Shown: positions 34,668 to 48,079 of the stretch, piece by piece
Numbering within the stretch: position 1 is the stretch's first letter
How the letters are laid out: each line of letters starts with the position of its first letter
Source: Neoscytalidium dimidiatum
Taxonomy: Eukaryota > Ascomycota > Dothideomycetes > Botryosphaeriales > Botryosphaeriaceae
Assembly: GCA_037367355.1 (NCBI GenBank)
Contig: CM074698.1
Coordinates: 3,410,001-3,474,000, forward strand
Direction: 5' to 3'
DNA: 64,000 bases
Notes under the pieces: model-generated
What the model was told of the DNA's origin: nothing
What the model saw: only the letters and a program-made list of their open reading frames with translations
Database searches by the model: none
Program-made: the position numbers and the translations under genes

Positions 34668-35645
34668 TCAAACCTCACACTCGAACATCATTTCTGCCAC
34701 AGCTGTCAATACTCTAGCAGAGTAACTTTCGGAAGTCAAGACAGTCCTATAGCAAGGTCTTTTGCCAGCATGAACGTCGGTCACCATCTCTCCCACAAGC
34801 CGCTCAATAAGCGCCACCTTGAGCTCGGCATCACTATGCTCGTCTACAAGGAGCAAAACTGTGGGGACTGGGGGACTTCTGGCGGGCCTTTGTTGTTCAA
34901 GGTCCCAGGAGGCGATGAGTGCCTGAATGGCAAATCTATACGCCGGATCTGAAGGCAGCAAATCCAGGACGACCCGTTGGTGACGCGTGAAATCGGCTTC
35001 CAACTTGACAGAAGCTGGCGTAGGCGTGGACGGCGACCGACGCCGAGGAGGCAGAGGAAAGGAAGAACGGTAAGAAGTTTCATGGCGGGGGTCAGGAGAT
35101 CCGTATCCGGGTTCGTGGTTGAAGCGGCCAATACTGTTGTTGCAGACTACGACGAGGACTATGGCAGCAGCGTGCTCGAGGAAGGTTTGGTGTGTGGTGG
35201 TCATGCCTACGCTCGGGACGTAGGGCACGTGGCGAACGCGGGAATGGTGCCGGGACAGGGCACGGCCGAGAGGTTCGAAGGGGTCCATTGGGACATCAGC
35301 GCTTGCGCGGCCGCCTATCCCCTTCCCTGGCGGCTCCTGGACGGCGCCACCTTCGGCAGGGGCTGATGGGAACCCATCCGGTTCCGGGGCCACGACAGGG
35401 GTGAAGAGCACGAGGTTCGAGGAGCGAGGCAACGAGCGGATTGCGGTGAGGGTTTGGGCGTCGCCTCGGATGAATCTGGGATGGCGGACCATACTGCCAC
35501 CGGGGGTGTTGCTGGCAGAGGAAGAGTCGGGGCTGGAAGGGTCGGCGGAGCAGTGGTCGTGGAGTGAGGTGTGTTTTAGCAGGGAGGAAATGGCATTGGT
35601 GCCTGGGGTAGCGCTGCGGCGGGCGCGAAACTTGGCCTCGCCCAT
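34668..35645 (-). CDS. Unrecognised protein, 325 residues
   Basis: This is an intronless open frame with a coding-like, C-ending codon pattern. I do not recognise the family. I chose the ATG at 35645, giving M-G-E-A-K-F-R-A-R-R-S. The frame stays open 240 codons further upstream, but that part is low-complexity and includes a PASQ repeat made by a CTGG microsatellite, so it is more likely leader sequence. The protein has a basic N-terminus, Ser/Pro-rich low-complexity stretches and one hydrophobic segment near residue 172 (AAAIVLVVVC). The C-terminal ~90 residues (from about SVKLEADF) look globular and alpha-helical. It could be a lineage-specific regulatory or nuclear protein, but no motif shows this. 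It lies isolated between gene-poor flanks. Confidence 0.55.
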   Translation of the reverse strand: MGEAKFRARRSATPGTNAISSLLKHTSLHDHCSADPSSPDSSSASNTPGGSMVRHPRFIRGDAQTLTAIRSLPRSSNLVLFTPVVAPEPDGFPSAPAEGGAVQEPPGKGIGGRASADVPMDPFEPLGRALSRHHSRVRHVPYVPSVGMTTTHQTFLEHAAAIVLVVVCNNSIGRFNHEPGYGSPDPRHETSYRSSFPLPPRRRSPSTPTPASVKLEADFTRHQRVVLDLLPSDPAYRFAIQALIASWDLEQQRPARSPPVPTVLLLVDEHSDAELKVALIERLVGEMVTDVHAGKRPCYRTVLTSESYSARVLTAVAEMMFECEV

Positions 35646-37370
35646 TTTTGGCGAATTGCTGACGAAAGGAGAGCCGGAGTTGCTGCTGATTGGGCTAATG
35701 GAATTTGCGACAGATGTGAGAGATATGTGATTGGGAGGGCAAGGGCACCAAACAGACGACGGACAGATGACAGGCAGGGACGAGAAGCAAAGGCGTTCTA
35801 GGGAATGGAGGTCGGAGCAGGGCCAACAGGGCGAACAGGGAAAACAGGATGAAAGCAGGGAATAGCAATGCAGCGAGCAAATGACCACCCGAAATGAAGA
35901 ACGTATTTGGTTGCTCAGAGCATTTATAGGAGCGGCCTCTAGCTGGCTGGCTGGCTGGCTAGCAGGCTGGCTGGCTGGTTGGTTGGCGGCTGACACGGAG
36001 CCGCGGGTCTTGGTGGGAGTAGCGGGGAGGCCGGATGGAGGGCGGGTGGTGTCTGAGAGGGCTTTAAAGATGGCATTAGAAATTATCGAATCGAAGGAAT
36101 GACGGATGGTGACACGGAGCCACGCATCGGCGGGGAGACTGGAGCAAATGGAGGTTGTAGTACGAGCATGCCATGGACGGAGATCAACATGATAGTAAAA
36201 GAAGGTTTGCAAAGGACATGCGAGAGGGCGGCGCGGGGACTCGGGTGGCCAGTTGCGCGCCGAGGAGCTGTCTCCAGGACGGCAGCACCACCGCGACGCG
36301 GCACTTAGGCTCACTTCGCATGCCTCCCCCCGGGCGCCGCGTGCATTTGGATTGGACTGGTGCCGCACGGCAGATGCGCCGAGGGCAGCCGACGACGTTA
36401 CACAAAAGCCAGTTGAAAAGGGAATGCTGTGCAGATGCTGGCGGGCCTAAGAAGCAGTGGTGCTGGAGGCGGCGCGTCCGGCGGCGCGCATTGGCGGGCG
36501 TCACAGGCACTATGCCCTGGTGCGCTCGAGGGCACGAGGGCACGAGGGGAGCCGTGGTCGAGCGCGCGCTGGGGTGGAGAGGAGGCCCGGCCAGGCGCAG
36601 TTCCACGACGGCTGTGCGCAGCGGAGACCGGCAGCGGAGGCAGGCGAGCGACGGCGGCAGGCACGGAGAGCTGAGGGCTCAAGGCCTGGCGATCCAAGGG
36701 TGGTAGTAGGCTGCTAGTAGGGTGGTCGCGAGGCCTGTGTTGCCGGGCGCTGTGCACCGTCGCTTCCAGCCTTTGCGCTCTCGGTGTGCGTGCGGGTGAG
36801 ATCCGGGCTGTGAGCAGGGCAACATGACCACCAATGCCTCACGTATTGGCTGAGCTGGCCGTACACAACCTCGAGGGGGCGAATGGCGGTGCTGTTGGAG
36901 CGAGTGTAACGTGTGACCGACGGCCGTCGTCATCGCTTCTGCACGTTGGAGGCCATATGCACCGTGACTGCTGCGGGTTGAAGCTGCGGCCAGGCGGCAA
37001 AGAGGCAGGTCTGTCCGTCGCCGTGAGTTCGCATACGCTGGGTGTGCTGTGATGCCCTGCTCTGGAGCGCTCTGATATGCGCTGGGCTGCGCAGTTCGCA
37101 GTTCGTACTGCCTGCCTGCTGTGCTCTGGTGTCTGGTGGCAGGATGGCCACGACTAAATCCCGAAGCGAGCCCTGCCGGCTGCGCTAGGCCCAGGCAGGC
37201 AGCGCAGCACCATCACCCTCACGCGTCTGCCCGGCGCCAACGCGTCTGTCCGCTGGGAATCTGCTTCTCCCTCAACGCCCTATGCACGGCTCCTCAAGCG
37301 GCAATGTCCGCTCTCACGCATGGTTCGCCGCCCCAGGGCCCCCTTTGCCCTGCGAACACCTGTGCTGATC
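35646..37370. other. Divergent intergenic region with GC-rich part
   Basis: This is 1.7 kb between the unrecognised gene and the CENP-I gene, which diverge. It includes the CTGG microsatellite and a GC-rich block (36.2-36.8 kb) with a short GGGCACGA duplication near 36530-36548. ORFs here are GC-driven and unsupported. Confidence 0.4.
35941..35987. repeat. CTGG/GCTG tetranucleotide microsatellite
   Basis: About eleven imperfect units of GCTG/GTTG are interrupted once by CTAGCA. On the minus strand it reads as a Pro-Ala-Ser-Gln repeat in the open leader of the unrecognised gene; I treat that as incidental. Confidence 0.85.
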
Positions 37371-39874
37371 ATGACCTCAGATCGTACCGCTGCTATGCGC
37401 GCCACCATCGAAGCTCTGCGCACTGGTCTGTCCCCCACGTGCATCATCCCAAAACTCATGGCTGAAATATGTGATTAAGCTTCCACTATTCCGGCGAAAC
37501 AGCGCAAAGAAAGAGTCAACTCCTCCATCGATGCTGCGTGTAATCATGCATACCAGCATGGCCTCGGTCGTGACGACCTCGAGAGCATTGTTGCCATCGT
37601 CACGCGCCGCACCCATCTGGACCAGACGAGCTTGACAAATCTTATCAAGAACTTGTATCCCGCTGAAAGAGTCTCTCCCGATATCATTGTTACTATTGTG
37701 GGCGCTCTTGGCCACGGGCAAACCAAACCTTCAGCCGCCACTCAGGCGGCATTGCTGAAATGGATCATTGCCGTAGTCGACGTGTTGGAAGATGCAACCG
37801 TGCTGTCCAAGCTCTACGGCGTCCTGTTCAACCTGCTAGATACGATGAGCCTCCGGTCAGGCCCGCCACTGTCCATGTAGGAACCCAGTTGCTCACTGTC
37901 GTGCAGAACTCCACTTTGCCATCTGCTGTCCCTTGTCACCCGCCGCAAACACGTTCGTCCGTTCCGCATACAACAACTGTGAGCCGGCTCCACCCCCCCC
38001 TTTTTTTTTTCGCTTCATGCATGTCACTGATCTGCCTGCGAAGTATGGAAATGGTCCGTGTGAGCGGACAGGACCCTGCTCTGGTCGGACTTCTCCGGGT
38101 CTACAAAGACTACTACCCTGAAATCATTGTGGGCAGCGCCACTTCAGGCCGCACCTCGTTTGCCAGCGCGACGCAAGACGAGTGGCGTCAAAGGCTGCAA
38201 GCCATTCAAGAGGCTCACGCAGATAGGAACGAGCAATTTCATGCGCAGCTGGACGGCTTCAAGGTAATCCGCCGTGGAGCTAAGCGGGCAAAGGCCTCTA
38301 TCTTACCTGACGTCCATACTTCGTACGCGAATGAGAAATCAGTTACTCTTGAGGATATCAACGGTGCAGATGATCTTGTCAAGCATCTTGAGAAGATCCA
38401 ACTTCCGAACCAATTGCTAGCTTCATTCAAAGACCCTCTTCTCCAGAAATATCTTGTTCTCAAGCCCTCCGATGTGGCTGGTCGAAGGCTACAACTCTGG
38501 CTGGAAAGTTTCTTCCGAGGGGTACTCGAAGCCGCTGCAGGCGGCTTAAAACAGTCCGATTATCTTGGCGAGCTACTTGATGGGATGTTGAACTACACTC
38601 GTGCGACCAAGGTCTGTGATCGCAACATCCTACTTTTGCTATGTTTTCTTACCTATGACCTTAGTCCTTGTTACCCACTGGACAGGAGTTTCTCAAGTCA
38701 TATCTTCCATACTGGGATGGCTGGACGTATTCAGACTCGTTACTCGGTCTGATAGCCTACGTGCCCGTGCAGGACTTCGAAGGTAAGACCAAGCATTGCT
38801 CAACGCAGAACGGGCGTTAACATCCTCCTAGAATTCAAAACGTCCTATCTTCATCCAGCCGAAGCAGCACTGGTCTCAGGTGGTGCTCCGGACGCCTACG
38901 ACCGCCTGCTTGCCTTCTACACCTCCCTCATCCAAAACTGGAACCTCATCGCCAACACCAACGAGCATCAAGCTTCCGACGATTACCCCTCCCACCAAAC
39001 CTCCAACTTCACCGCTCTGACCACGCACATCTCGACCATCATTCTCTCGATCCTAACCGCCCACCCTCGCACCCCCCTCTCAACCGCGATCGCCATCCTG
39101 ACCTACTACACGACCCTCTCCACCCTCTCCAATGCCCTCACACCGCTCACCATCCCGCCTGCCCCGTCCCTCTACAGCCTCCTCTTCCAGCCCTCCCTCG
39201 CGACTCTCTCCCAACTAACGACCCTCCTCGCAACCTACAAACGCGCCTTCGAAGCCGACCTGACCGCCCCGACCTCAAACCCCGCCCTCCCGCGCCACCT
39301 CACCAATGCCTTCAACGGCTACCTCATGGACGTGGCTAACCTCCTCTGGCGCTCGCGCGCCCTCACTGCCACCGACCCCAACGCCCTCGCCTGCCTTTGC
39401 GCCCCAGCCGTCGCCGACGCGCTCAACGCCTGGGTCAGCAGCCTCCCGCCGCTCCTGATATCCGCCGGGGACGACAACTACTACGACGATGCAGCGGCGA
39501 CGGCGACCGCGGCGCCAGGCACCGGCCCGGACTATGCCCTCACCGCGCTCTTCGGCCTCTCCCACAACGCACTCACGGCCGGCCTGGCCGCCGCGGCGCT
39601 GCGCGACGTCGAAGACGGAGACGGCGCCAACACCACCGTCAGACACCCGCCCGGCCCCGTCACACAGCGGACCCTGACGCGGCTGAGTCGGGAGAGGCAG
39701 CAACAGCAACAAGGAGGGCTGGATCTGACCTGGAAGACATACCGGGTGCGGGTGCTGGAGTGGCTGGCGGAGCGCGGCGCGAGCGGGCTGCGCGACTTCA
39801 TGTTCGTGACGATGAAGGATTTGATGAGGGAGGCTTCTTCTTCTGTTGCGGCTGGAAGTAGCAGTGCTGCGTGA
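37371..39874 (+). CDS. Inner kinetochore protein Mis6/CENP-I
   Basis: This is the CENP-I (Mis6/Ctf3) subunit of the constitutive centromere-associated network, 736 residues. Exons are 37371-37425, 37480-37855, 37907-37978, 38044-38611, 38686-38782 and 38832-39874. Five introns of 49-74 nt close in frame. Recognition rests on the family core around LDQTSLTNLIKNLYP, the junction restoring MSLRTPLCHLLSLVTRR, LVGLLRVYKDYYPEIIVG and the later FLKSYLPYWDGW. The fold is helical (HEAT-like). The first exon (18 codons) is the least certain, because its donor GTCTGT and acceptor TTAAG are weak, but it joins smoothly. Intron 3 holds a C8T11 pyrimidine tract. The C-terminal third is GC-rich with Ala/Thr-rich loops. 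Confidence 0.87.
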
Positions 39875-40550
39875 TGGAGGGGCAAAAGTGAAGGGAGGAG
39901 GACAGTGAGGAAATGAATTTGTATAGGTACGTAAGAGAGGAAGGGAGGAGGGAAAGAAAGACAGAATAGGAAATCGAGAAAATCGGTCTATTAAGGCAAA
40001 TGGGTGTTTAGCGGTAAAGGTTGACGCTCTGCGCAGTGCAGATAGATATAACATGTGCCAACGAGGTTGACCATTTCAGAACCATATCCAGCATATTTAC
40101 TTGAAAATGGAGTATGATGTCATGAAGAGTGATCACTGCACGTGAAATTCATGTAGATCAGCTTTTATCCATGCCTTCAGCGTACTTCGTGGACACGGTA
40201 CATCTTTACCGTTTCAATTCTTAGGCGTAATAGCATTCGCGTGTTGCGAATTAGTAGAATCACAGCCATGAATTCAGAAAAACCTTGAACGCAAGGGAAT
40301 GATTTGAGATGGTACGAGGATCTTCAGCTTTAGGATTACACGCCAAGATGGCACAGGAGAAGACGCCAGATGTCCTCCATTCATCCCCTTTTCTGTACAA
40401 AAAATCAAAAATGCATTTCTGGGAAAGTCTTGCCCTTGTCTTCTTCTAACAATGGCTTAGAAAATTCCCCCCATCCATCCATCCGGCGCTTGTCTCCATG
40501 TGTGGCAGAAATTGTCAGCTCCCTTCCCCCGTGGCTCAATCCACTCGCAT
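39875..40550. other. Convergent intergenic, CENP-I and ATP2
   Basis: This is 676 bases of 3' flank. A CATC-type run lies near 40467-40482 in the ATP2 3' side. No gene is seen. Confidence 0.5.
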
Positions 40551-42539
<1,989 letters not shown>

Positions 42540-43067
42540 TCTGCAAGATGTCGGAGGGCAGGGTAGATGGGAGTGGAGAGGTGGATGGGGAGAGAGGAAG
42601 CTCGTCTGGGAGACGGTCGAGGTGCAACTTCACTGCGAGCGAGATTCTCCGAAGCGGGCACAGGCCACGCCCACAGGTCCAGTGACCTCGTCTTCCGAAT
42701 GCCGGACCCCAACACAAACCAAGGAACCTTAATACACCCGCGACCCGGCCCGCCGCTGCGTTGCCGCTGCACACGCCACGGGTCGTATCAATTGCATCTC
42801 AATTGAACCGTCAAGACGCCGTCGTCCATCGATACATCTCACATCACACAGCACTGCGAAATGGTGTTTGCCATTCGGATCACGTGCACCGTATCCTTCG
42901 TTGCTGCAGGTCATTTTGGCTATTCTACAAATACCCTGCAACCCTCTCACACACAATGCCACAGCCTGCCGCTCGTATCACACCATCTTCACCCGCCCGG
43001 TGCCGTGGTCTACGAAGTCTACAAAGTATTCTCGAGCGCCAAGACCTGCTACTGTTAGCCAAGTTCC
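42540..43067. promoter_or_regulatory. ATP2 upstream region and branching enzyme 3' flank
   Basis: These 528 bases separate two genes on the minus strand. They hold the ATP2 leader and promoter and the 3' UTR of the branching enzyme gene. No additional gene is seen. Confidence 0.5.
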
Positions 43068-45479
43068 TCATGGCATCGAGGCTTCGAAGACACATACAAT
43101 TGCCGTCCTCGACGGAATGTACACCTGCAGGAAATTCTTCCTGCCATTCCAGCCAAATGGCGTCGTGAAGAAGCGTGTGTCTTCTTTGATGTTTCCGTGT
43201 CCACCGAAGTCCGGAGAGTCGGTGTTGATCACGATCTTGTATGTGCCCTCCTGCTCGACACCCACACGGTAGTCTGTAAAGCTGCTGCTCGGGTGGAAGT
43301 TGAATATCCACAGCAGGCCACCCCGCTCAAACACGACGACCTTGTCACCCTCATGCTTGAGGCTGATATAAGCTTGCGGAGAGTGCAACCAGCCGTACTT
43401 CTCCTCGGTCCATTGCATCTTGCTGTCGAACTCATTGAGGAAGCGGTAGCGAAGAAGATGGTCATCCACAAGGTTGAATTGACGACGCGCGTAATGGAAA
43501 CTGTTACCGTTGCCTTCACGCGGGAAATCCAACCACTCGGGATGACCAAATTCGTTACCCTCGAAGTTGAGGTAGCCCTCGCCACCCAGGCCGTGGGTAA
43601 TGAGACGAATCATCTTGTGCAAAGCTATGCCACGATCGATGACCGGTGTCAACTCCGTTAGGACCGACATATTTGTGTAGAGCTCGGCATCGCAGAGCCA
43701 CATCAGGATGGACTTGTCGCCGACAAGTCTGGAAAAGGTCAGTTGCCGCCCCAGTGTCTTATCTGGATTAACTCACGCTTGGTCATGACTCTCTGCATAT
43801 GCGATAGTCTTCTCACCATGTCGACGGTTGGTCAAAGTCCATGTCAGGGCTCCCATGTCCCAGTCGATGTCCTGCTTTTCCTTGAGCCACTTGATGTACA
43901 GATCTGGGATGGCCATTGCCAGCCTGTAATCGAAGCCAATGCCACCAAGTGACAATGCTACGCACAGACCAGGCATACCGGAGACATCTTCGGCGATTGT
44001 GATGACGGAGGGGTATAGCTGGTGAAGCATTTCGTTCGCAATCATCAGGTAAACAACGCCCTCCTCATCGACTTGATCGCCGAAATACTCGTGATAACCT
44101 CCGGAGAAGCCACTAGGAGTGTTAGAGGAAGAATACTAGAGGCACACAACGTTCGAAAACTTACGTTCCAATACCGTGATGAATGTAGAGCATGCTTGTG
44201 ACTCCATCGAAGCGGAAGCCATCAAACTGGTATTCTTCCATCCAGAAGCGTAAGTTGCTGAGAAGGAACCTCAAGACTTCATGATGTCCGTAGTTGAACA
44301 GCCTGCTGTCCCACAAGTCGTGACGTCCCTTTCCACCTTCATGGAAGTACAGGTGATCGCTTCCATCAAACATATTGAGACCATCCAAAACATTCTTCGA
44401 TGCATGGCTGTGTACAACGTCCAGCAGGACCGTGATACCCATGCCATGGGCGGTATCGATCAGCTCCTTGAGATCATCTGGATATCCGTAACGACTGCTT
44501 GCTGCGAAGAAGCTGTTGACTTGATAGCCGAAACTGGCGTAGTATGCATGCTCCATGATAGCCATCAGCTGAATAGCATTATAGCCCAGATGCTTGATGC
44601 GCGGAAGAATGTTGGCTGTGAACTCCTTGTATGTTGCAACCTTAGCCTCCGGCGAGGAGATGCCCACGTGTGCCTCGTAGATCCGCAGACTCTTAGGCTT
44701 TTTGGGCTTCTGATTCTTGAAGACGTATTTCTGGTCCTTCGGCGGGTTCCAGAATCTGGCATCGTACACAGGTGATACGGAGAGCTCTTGGGTGACACGA
44801 GTGATCCATGCGGGGATACGTTCCTGTCTCGCATGGTCATTGGGAACGACAAAAGAGATCTAATGATGACTGTCAGCTCAATGCAAAGGCATGGAGAATA
44901 AAAACATCGCACCTTGATTTTTGAGTCATGTGCAATTGCTGGTTGGCCGTCGACCGGCGGCAGGGTTATCTCGAAAACTCCAAACTCGTTTTTCTTCATC
45001 TCATGCGAATCGCGGTTCCAGCCGTCTAGCAGTCTTGTCAATCACCAGAAGTGGATTAGTGCGGCCAATTGACGTACTGAAATCGCCGATGAAGTAGGCG
45101 CGCAACGCATTGGGAGCCCATTCTCTGTATGTGATGGAGTTGTCATCGTTCACATGAATTCCAAACCGTTCGTAACCCTATTCACACACGGTTAGGCGGG
45201 GCGCGTATGGTGGTCGGGTGGCGAGGGGTACCCTTGAAAACTTCTCCAGACCGCCTTCAGTATCTTCAATTGTTTTGATCCACTGCTGGGCCTTGCCGTA
45301 GCGGCGTCGCAGGCCGTCCTTGAAGGGCTCGAGCCACGGGTCGAGGGAAAGGATGCCTGGCGAGATCAGCACACCGCGAGTAAGGTGGAGAAGAGGCAGC
45401 TGTTACCTGTGCCATCGTTGGGCAACTCGCCGGCAGATTTGCCCAAAACAGAGTTGTCAGAGGCGTTGTTGGTGTCCAT
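43068..45479 (-). CDS. GLC3: 1,4-alpha-glucan (glycogen) branching enzyme
   Basis: This is the GH13_8 enzyme that forms alpha-1,6 branches in glycogen, in the cytosol, 700 residues. Seven exons: 45479-45407, 45356-45232, 45177-45078, 45025-44913, 44859-44165, 44112-43777 and 43728-43068; all frames close. Domains in order are an N-terminal CBM48-type part with [20 protein letters not shown], the catalytic barrel and a C-terminal beta domain. Catalytic residues visible are the nucleophile Asp in FRFDG (about 355), the acid/base Glu in AEDVSG (about 410) and the transition-state Asp in ESHDQ (about 479). VVHSH near 285 is conserved region I. Length is normal for fungal branching enzymes and nothing is missing. 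Confidence 0.95.
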
Positions 45480-46216
45480 GACGGAGGAATATGGAAGTCT
45501 GAGGAACAGGCGAGAGGGCTGGGGGCGGCAGTCTTAAGTAAAAGGCGTTGAGAGTTGGGCGGCGGGACAGGGCAAACAGACAGCGCCTCCATGCGATAGC
45601 GAGGATAGGCGCGTCGCGTCACAGCGCATGGCTTTGGGCGGCAGCCAGTGGGCTAGAGCTTCCTATGCATGGACAGGTGCGGGGCCAGCGTGGCTCTCTC
45701 TCCACTCTCCACCGATTCTTCCCCTCCCTGAGCTGGCGCGCTGCAGCTTTTCGCAACGCGCCCGCCTGGGGTGCAAACATTGCCTCAACGTCATACGCGA
45801 GCCGTGAGCTAAGGCCGCATGCAGCTAGGCCCCCGCCTCAGGGAGCTTGGACGCTGCCCGCAGCCTGCGGAGTGCCACTGAGGCTTGCGAGCTCTGACAC
45901 CGCCGATGACGGCCGCCACCCTCAACACCTCACCCGTCTCCCTACGCTCTCCTGTCTCAAAGCCAAAGGCAGTCTGCACTGCGCGTTTGCCGCCGCTAGA
46001 CCGCCCAACACCCTTCCGCCCCCGCCCGTCTCGCTCCGTCTGTGTCCGCCCTGCCGCACCCGCTTATCTCCGCCGCGACACCCCGCCAAGCTTGACTCAG
46101 GCCTCGCCAGCCGCCCTCGTCCTGCGATGACCTAGGGACAACGCATCACGCGCGAAGACGCTCCCCAATTCTTCAAGCAGGATTTGCCACCCGTAGATCC
46201 AGTCCCGCTCGGCGCA
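45480..46216. promoter_or_regulatory. Divergent promoter, branching enzyme and ClpX
   Basis: These 737 bases lie between divergent starts, GC-rich and C-biased toward the ClpX side. An open frame continues upstream of the ClpX ATG for only 11 codons. No other gene is supported. Confidence 0.45.
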
Positions 46217-48079
46217 ATGCCCAAGATGACCCTCGCAGCCGGTTTCACAATCTCCATTTCGCCTCAAGCGCGCTCCTCCTATCTTGCCCTATATTCCATA
46301 AGCCGAACCTTCACCACCTCTGCGTCGCAATGCACAAACGGCCAGTATAGCCGCTCAGACTTTTCAAGTCAGGGTTTCACCGGAATCTACGAGCCAGGTC
46401 AGCCCACCGGTGGGCCGCTGGGCGGCGCCAGCATAGTCGGCGCCCCTCGGGTAACCCCGAAGGCCCTCAAACACCACCTGGATCAGTTTGTTGTGGGCCA
46501 GGAACGCGCCAAAAAGGTGCTGAGCGTTGCCGTCTACAATCATTACCAGCGCATACAGGAGCTTGAGCGGCTGGAGGAGGAGGAACAGGAACTCCATGCT
46601 CAGCAAGCGCGGCGGGAGATGGTGCATCGGCACCCGGTCGAAGGTACTCACCGGCGAGGGTGGTCTACCGGTGGACCTGTACTGACACAAGACCTTGCAG
46701 ATGAGTTCCCGGGCCAGCAACGCACCATAAATGTCTGGGATGAGACCCAGCACCCGCCCGACCCTCCTGCGCCTCCTCCGCGTCCTACTTCCGCTTTTGG
46801 CGCCGAGCCAATCGTTGACAACAGCCCTATGACCATTGAGAAATCAAACATACTTCTGCTTGGGCCATCAGGCGTAGGGAAGACATTGATGGCAAAGACA
46901 CTCGCCCGTGTGCTTGAGGTTCCGTTCAGCATGTCCGACTGCACTCCCTTCACGCAGGCTGGCTACATTGGTGAAGATGCGGAAGTCTGTGTTCAACGAC
47001 TACTAGCTGCAGCAAACTACGATGTTGCGGCTGCGGAACGGGGTATAATAGTTCTGGATGAGATAGATAAAATTGCAACAGCGAAAGTCAGTCACGGAAA
47101 AGATGTCAGCGGAGAGGGCGTACAACAAGCATTACTGAAGATCATCGAAGGCACAACGCTACAGATACAAGCAAAGCCAGAGCGTGGAGGCGGTGGTGCG
47201 AGAGGGCCGGGTAGCGGTGCTTCAGGCTTCACCTACAGTCCTCCGGGCGGCGGCCCAGGTGGAGCTGGTATGAACATGGGCCAACCCCCTTCTCCGAAGG
47301 GCGAGGTCTTCAATGTCCGTACCGACAATATTCTTTTCATCTGTACCGGAGCATTCATCGGCCTGCACAAGATGATCCTGGACCGCATCTCTAAGGGCAG
47401 TATCGGCTTCGGCGCTCCCGTCCGAGCATCTAATCCAGAGACGTTATCATCCGACACGACGCTCAAGGGCGAAGAGGCTCTTTTTCGCCAACACGTCCCT
47501 TTCTACACACCGGAGCCGTCAGCAACAGGCTCTCAAGCCTCTCTCAATACGCTCGATCTTGTCGAACCTGCAGATCTGCAGAAATACGGCATGATTCCTG
47601 AGCTCATTGGCCGTATTCCCATCTCCTGCGCCCTCTCGTCGCTGGACGAGGAGGCTCTTGTGCGCGTGCTGACCGAGCCTCGCAACTCTCTCGTCAAGCA
47701 GTACGAGCAGCTCTTTTCCCTGTCCGGCATCGAACTCAAGTTTACCTCCGCGTCCCTTCGCGAGATAGCCAAACAGGCCGCGAAGATGGCGACCGGTGCG
47801 CGCGGACTTCGTACGGTCATGGAACGCCTACTGGGCGAAGCGCAATACGAATGCCCTGGTAGCACGACTAAGCATGTTCTGGTCACAAGGGAGGCGGCCC
47901 AGAGGAAGAAGCCGCTGACATATGTGAGCCGGGGGCAGCAGCAGCGCTTCCAGGCACTGCTTGATAAGGAGGAAGAGGATTGGCAGAGGGAGATCAATGG
48001 GCAGAAAGATGCAGAGGAGGAGCAGCAGAGAGTGAGTAGTTTTGAACAGTACAGAAGAGCGGAGGCAGGATATGCGTAG
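46217..48079 (+). CDS. MCX1: Mitochondrial ClpX-type AAA+ unfoldase
   Basis: This is an intronless ClpX homologue of 620 residues, predicted in the mitochondrial matrix. It begins with a Ser/Arg/Ala-rich presequence (SPQARSSYLALYSISRTFTTSASQ). LDQFVVGQERAKKVLSVAVYNHY starts the AAA+ core, Walker A GPSGVGKT is at about 216-223 and Walker B IIVLDEIDKI at about 277-286. EGVQQALLKIIEGT and the sensor/Arg-finger region LIGRIPISC follow. Two low-complexity inserts, one Glu/Gln-rich and one Gly/Pro-rich, enlarge it. The bacterial N-terminal zinc-binding domain is absent. The loop GSIGFGAP (IGF at about 396-398) is retained at the position that docks ClpP in bacteria, so a proteolytic ClpXP is possible. 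Two in-frame ATGs (46217, 46226) could start it; the first is used. Confidence 0.92.
   Translation: MPKMTLAAGFTISISPQARSSYLALYSISRTFTTSASQCTNGQYSRSDFSSQGFTGIYEPGQPTGGPLGGASIVGAPRVTPKALKHHLDQFVVGQERAKKVLSVAVYNHYQRIQELERLEEEEQELHAQQARREMVHRHPVEGTHRRGWSTGGPVLTQDLADEFPGQQRTINVWDETQHPPDPPAPPPRPTSAFGAEPIVDNSPMTIEKSNILLLGPSGVGKTLMAKTLARVLEVPFSMSDCTPFTQAGYIGEDAEVCVQRLLAAANYDVAAAERGIIVLDEIDKIATAKVSHGKDVSGEGVQQALLKIIEGTTLQIQAKPERGGGGARGPGSGASGFTYSPPGGGPGGAGMNMGQPPSPKGEVFNVRTDNILFICTGAFIGLHKMILDRISKGSIGFGAPVRASNPETLSSDTTLKGEEALFRQHVPFYTPEPSATGSQASLNTLDLVEPADLQKYGMIPELIGRIPISCALSSLDEEALVRVLTEPRNSLVKQYEQLFSLSGIELKFTSASLREIAKQAAKMATGARGLRTVMERLLGEAQYECPGSTTKHVLVTREAAQRKKPLTYVSRGQQQRFQALLDKEEEDWQREINGQKDAEEEQQRVSSFEQYRRAEAGYA

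Noticed and set aside
35646..36368. 240-codon upstream extension of the unrecognised gene
   Set aside because: It contains a PASQ repeat produced by a CTGG microsatellite and Cys/Ser-rich low-complexity peptide; the ATG at 35645 starts more normal coding sequence.
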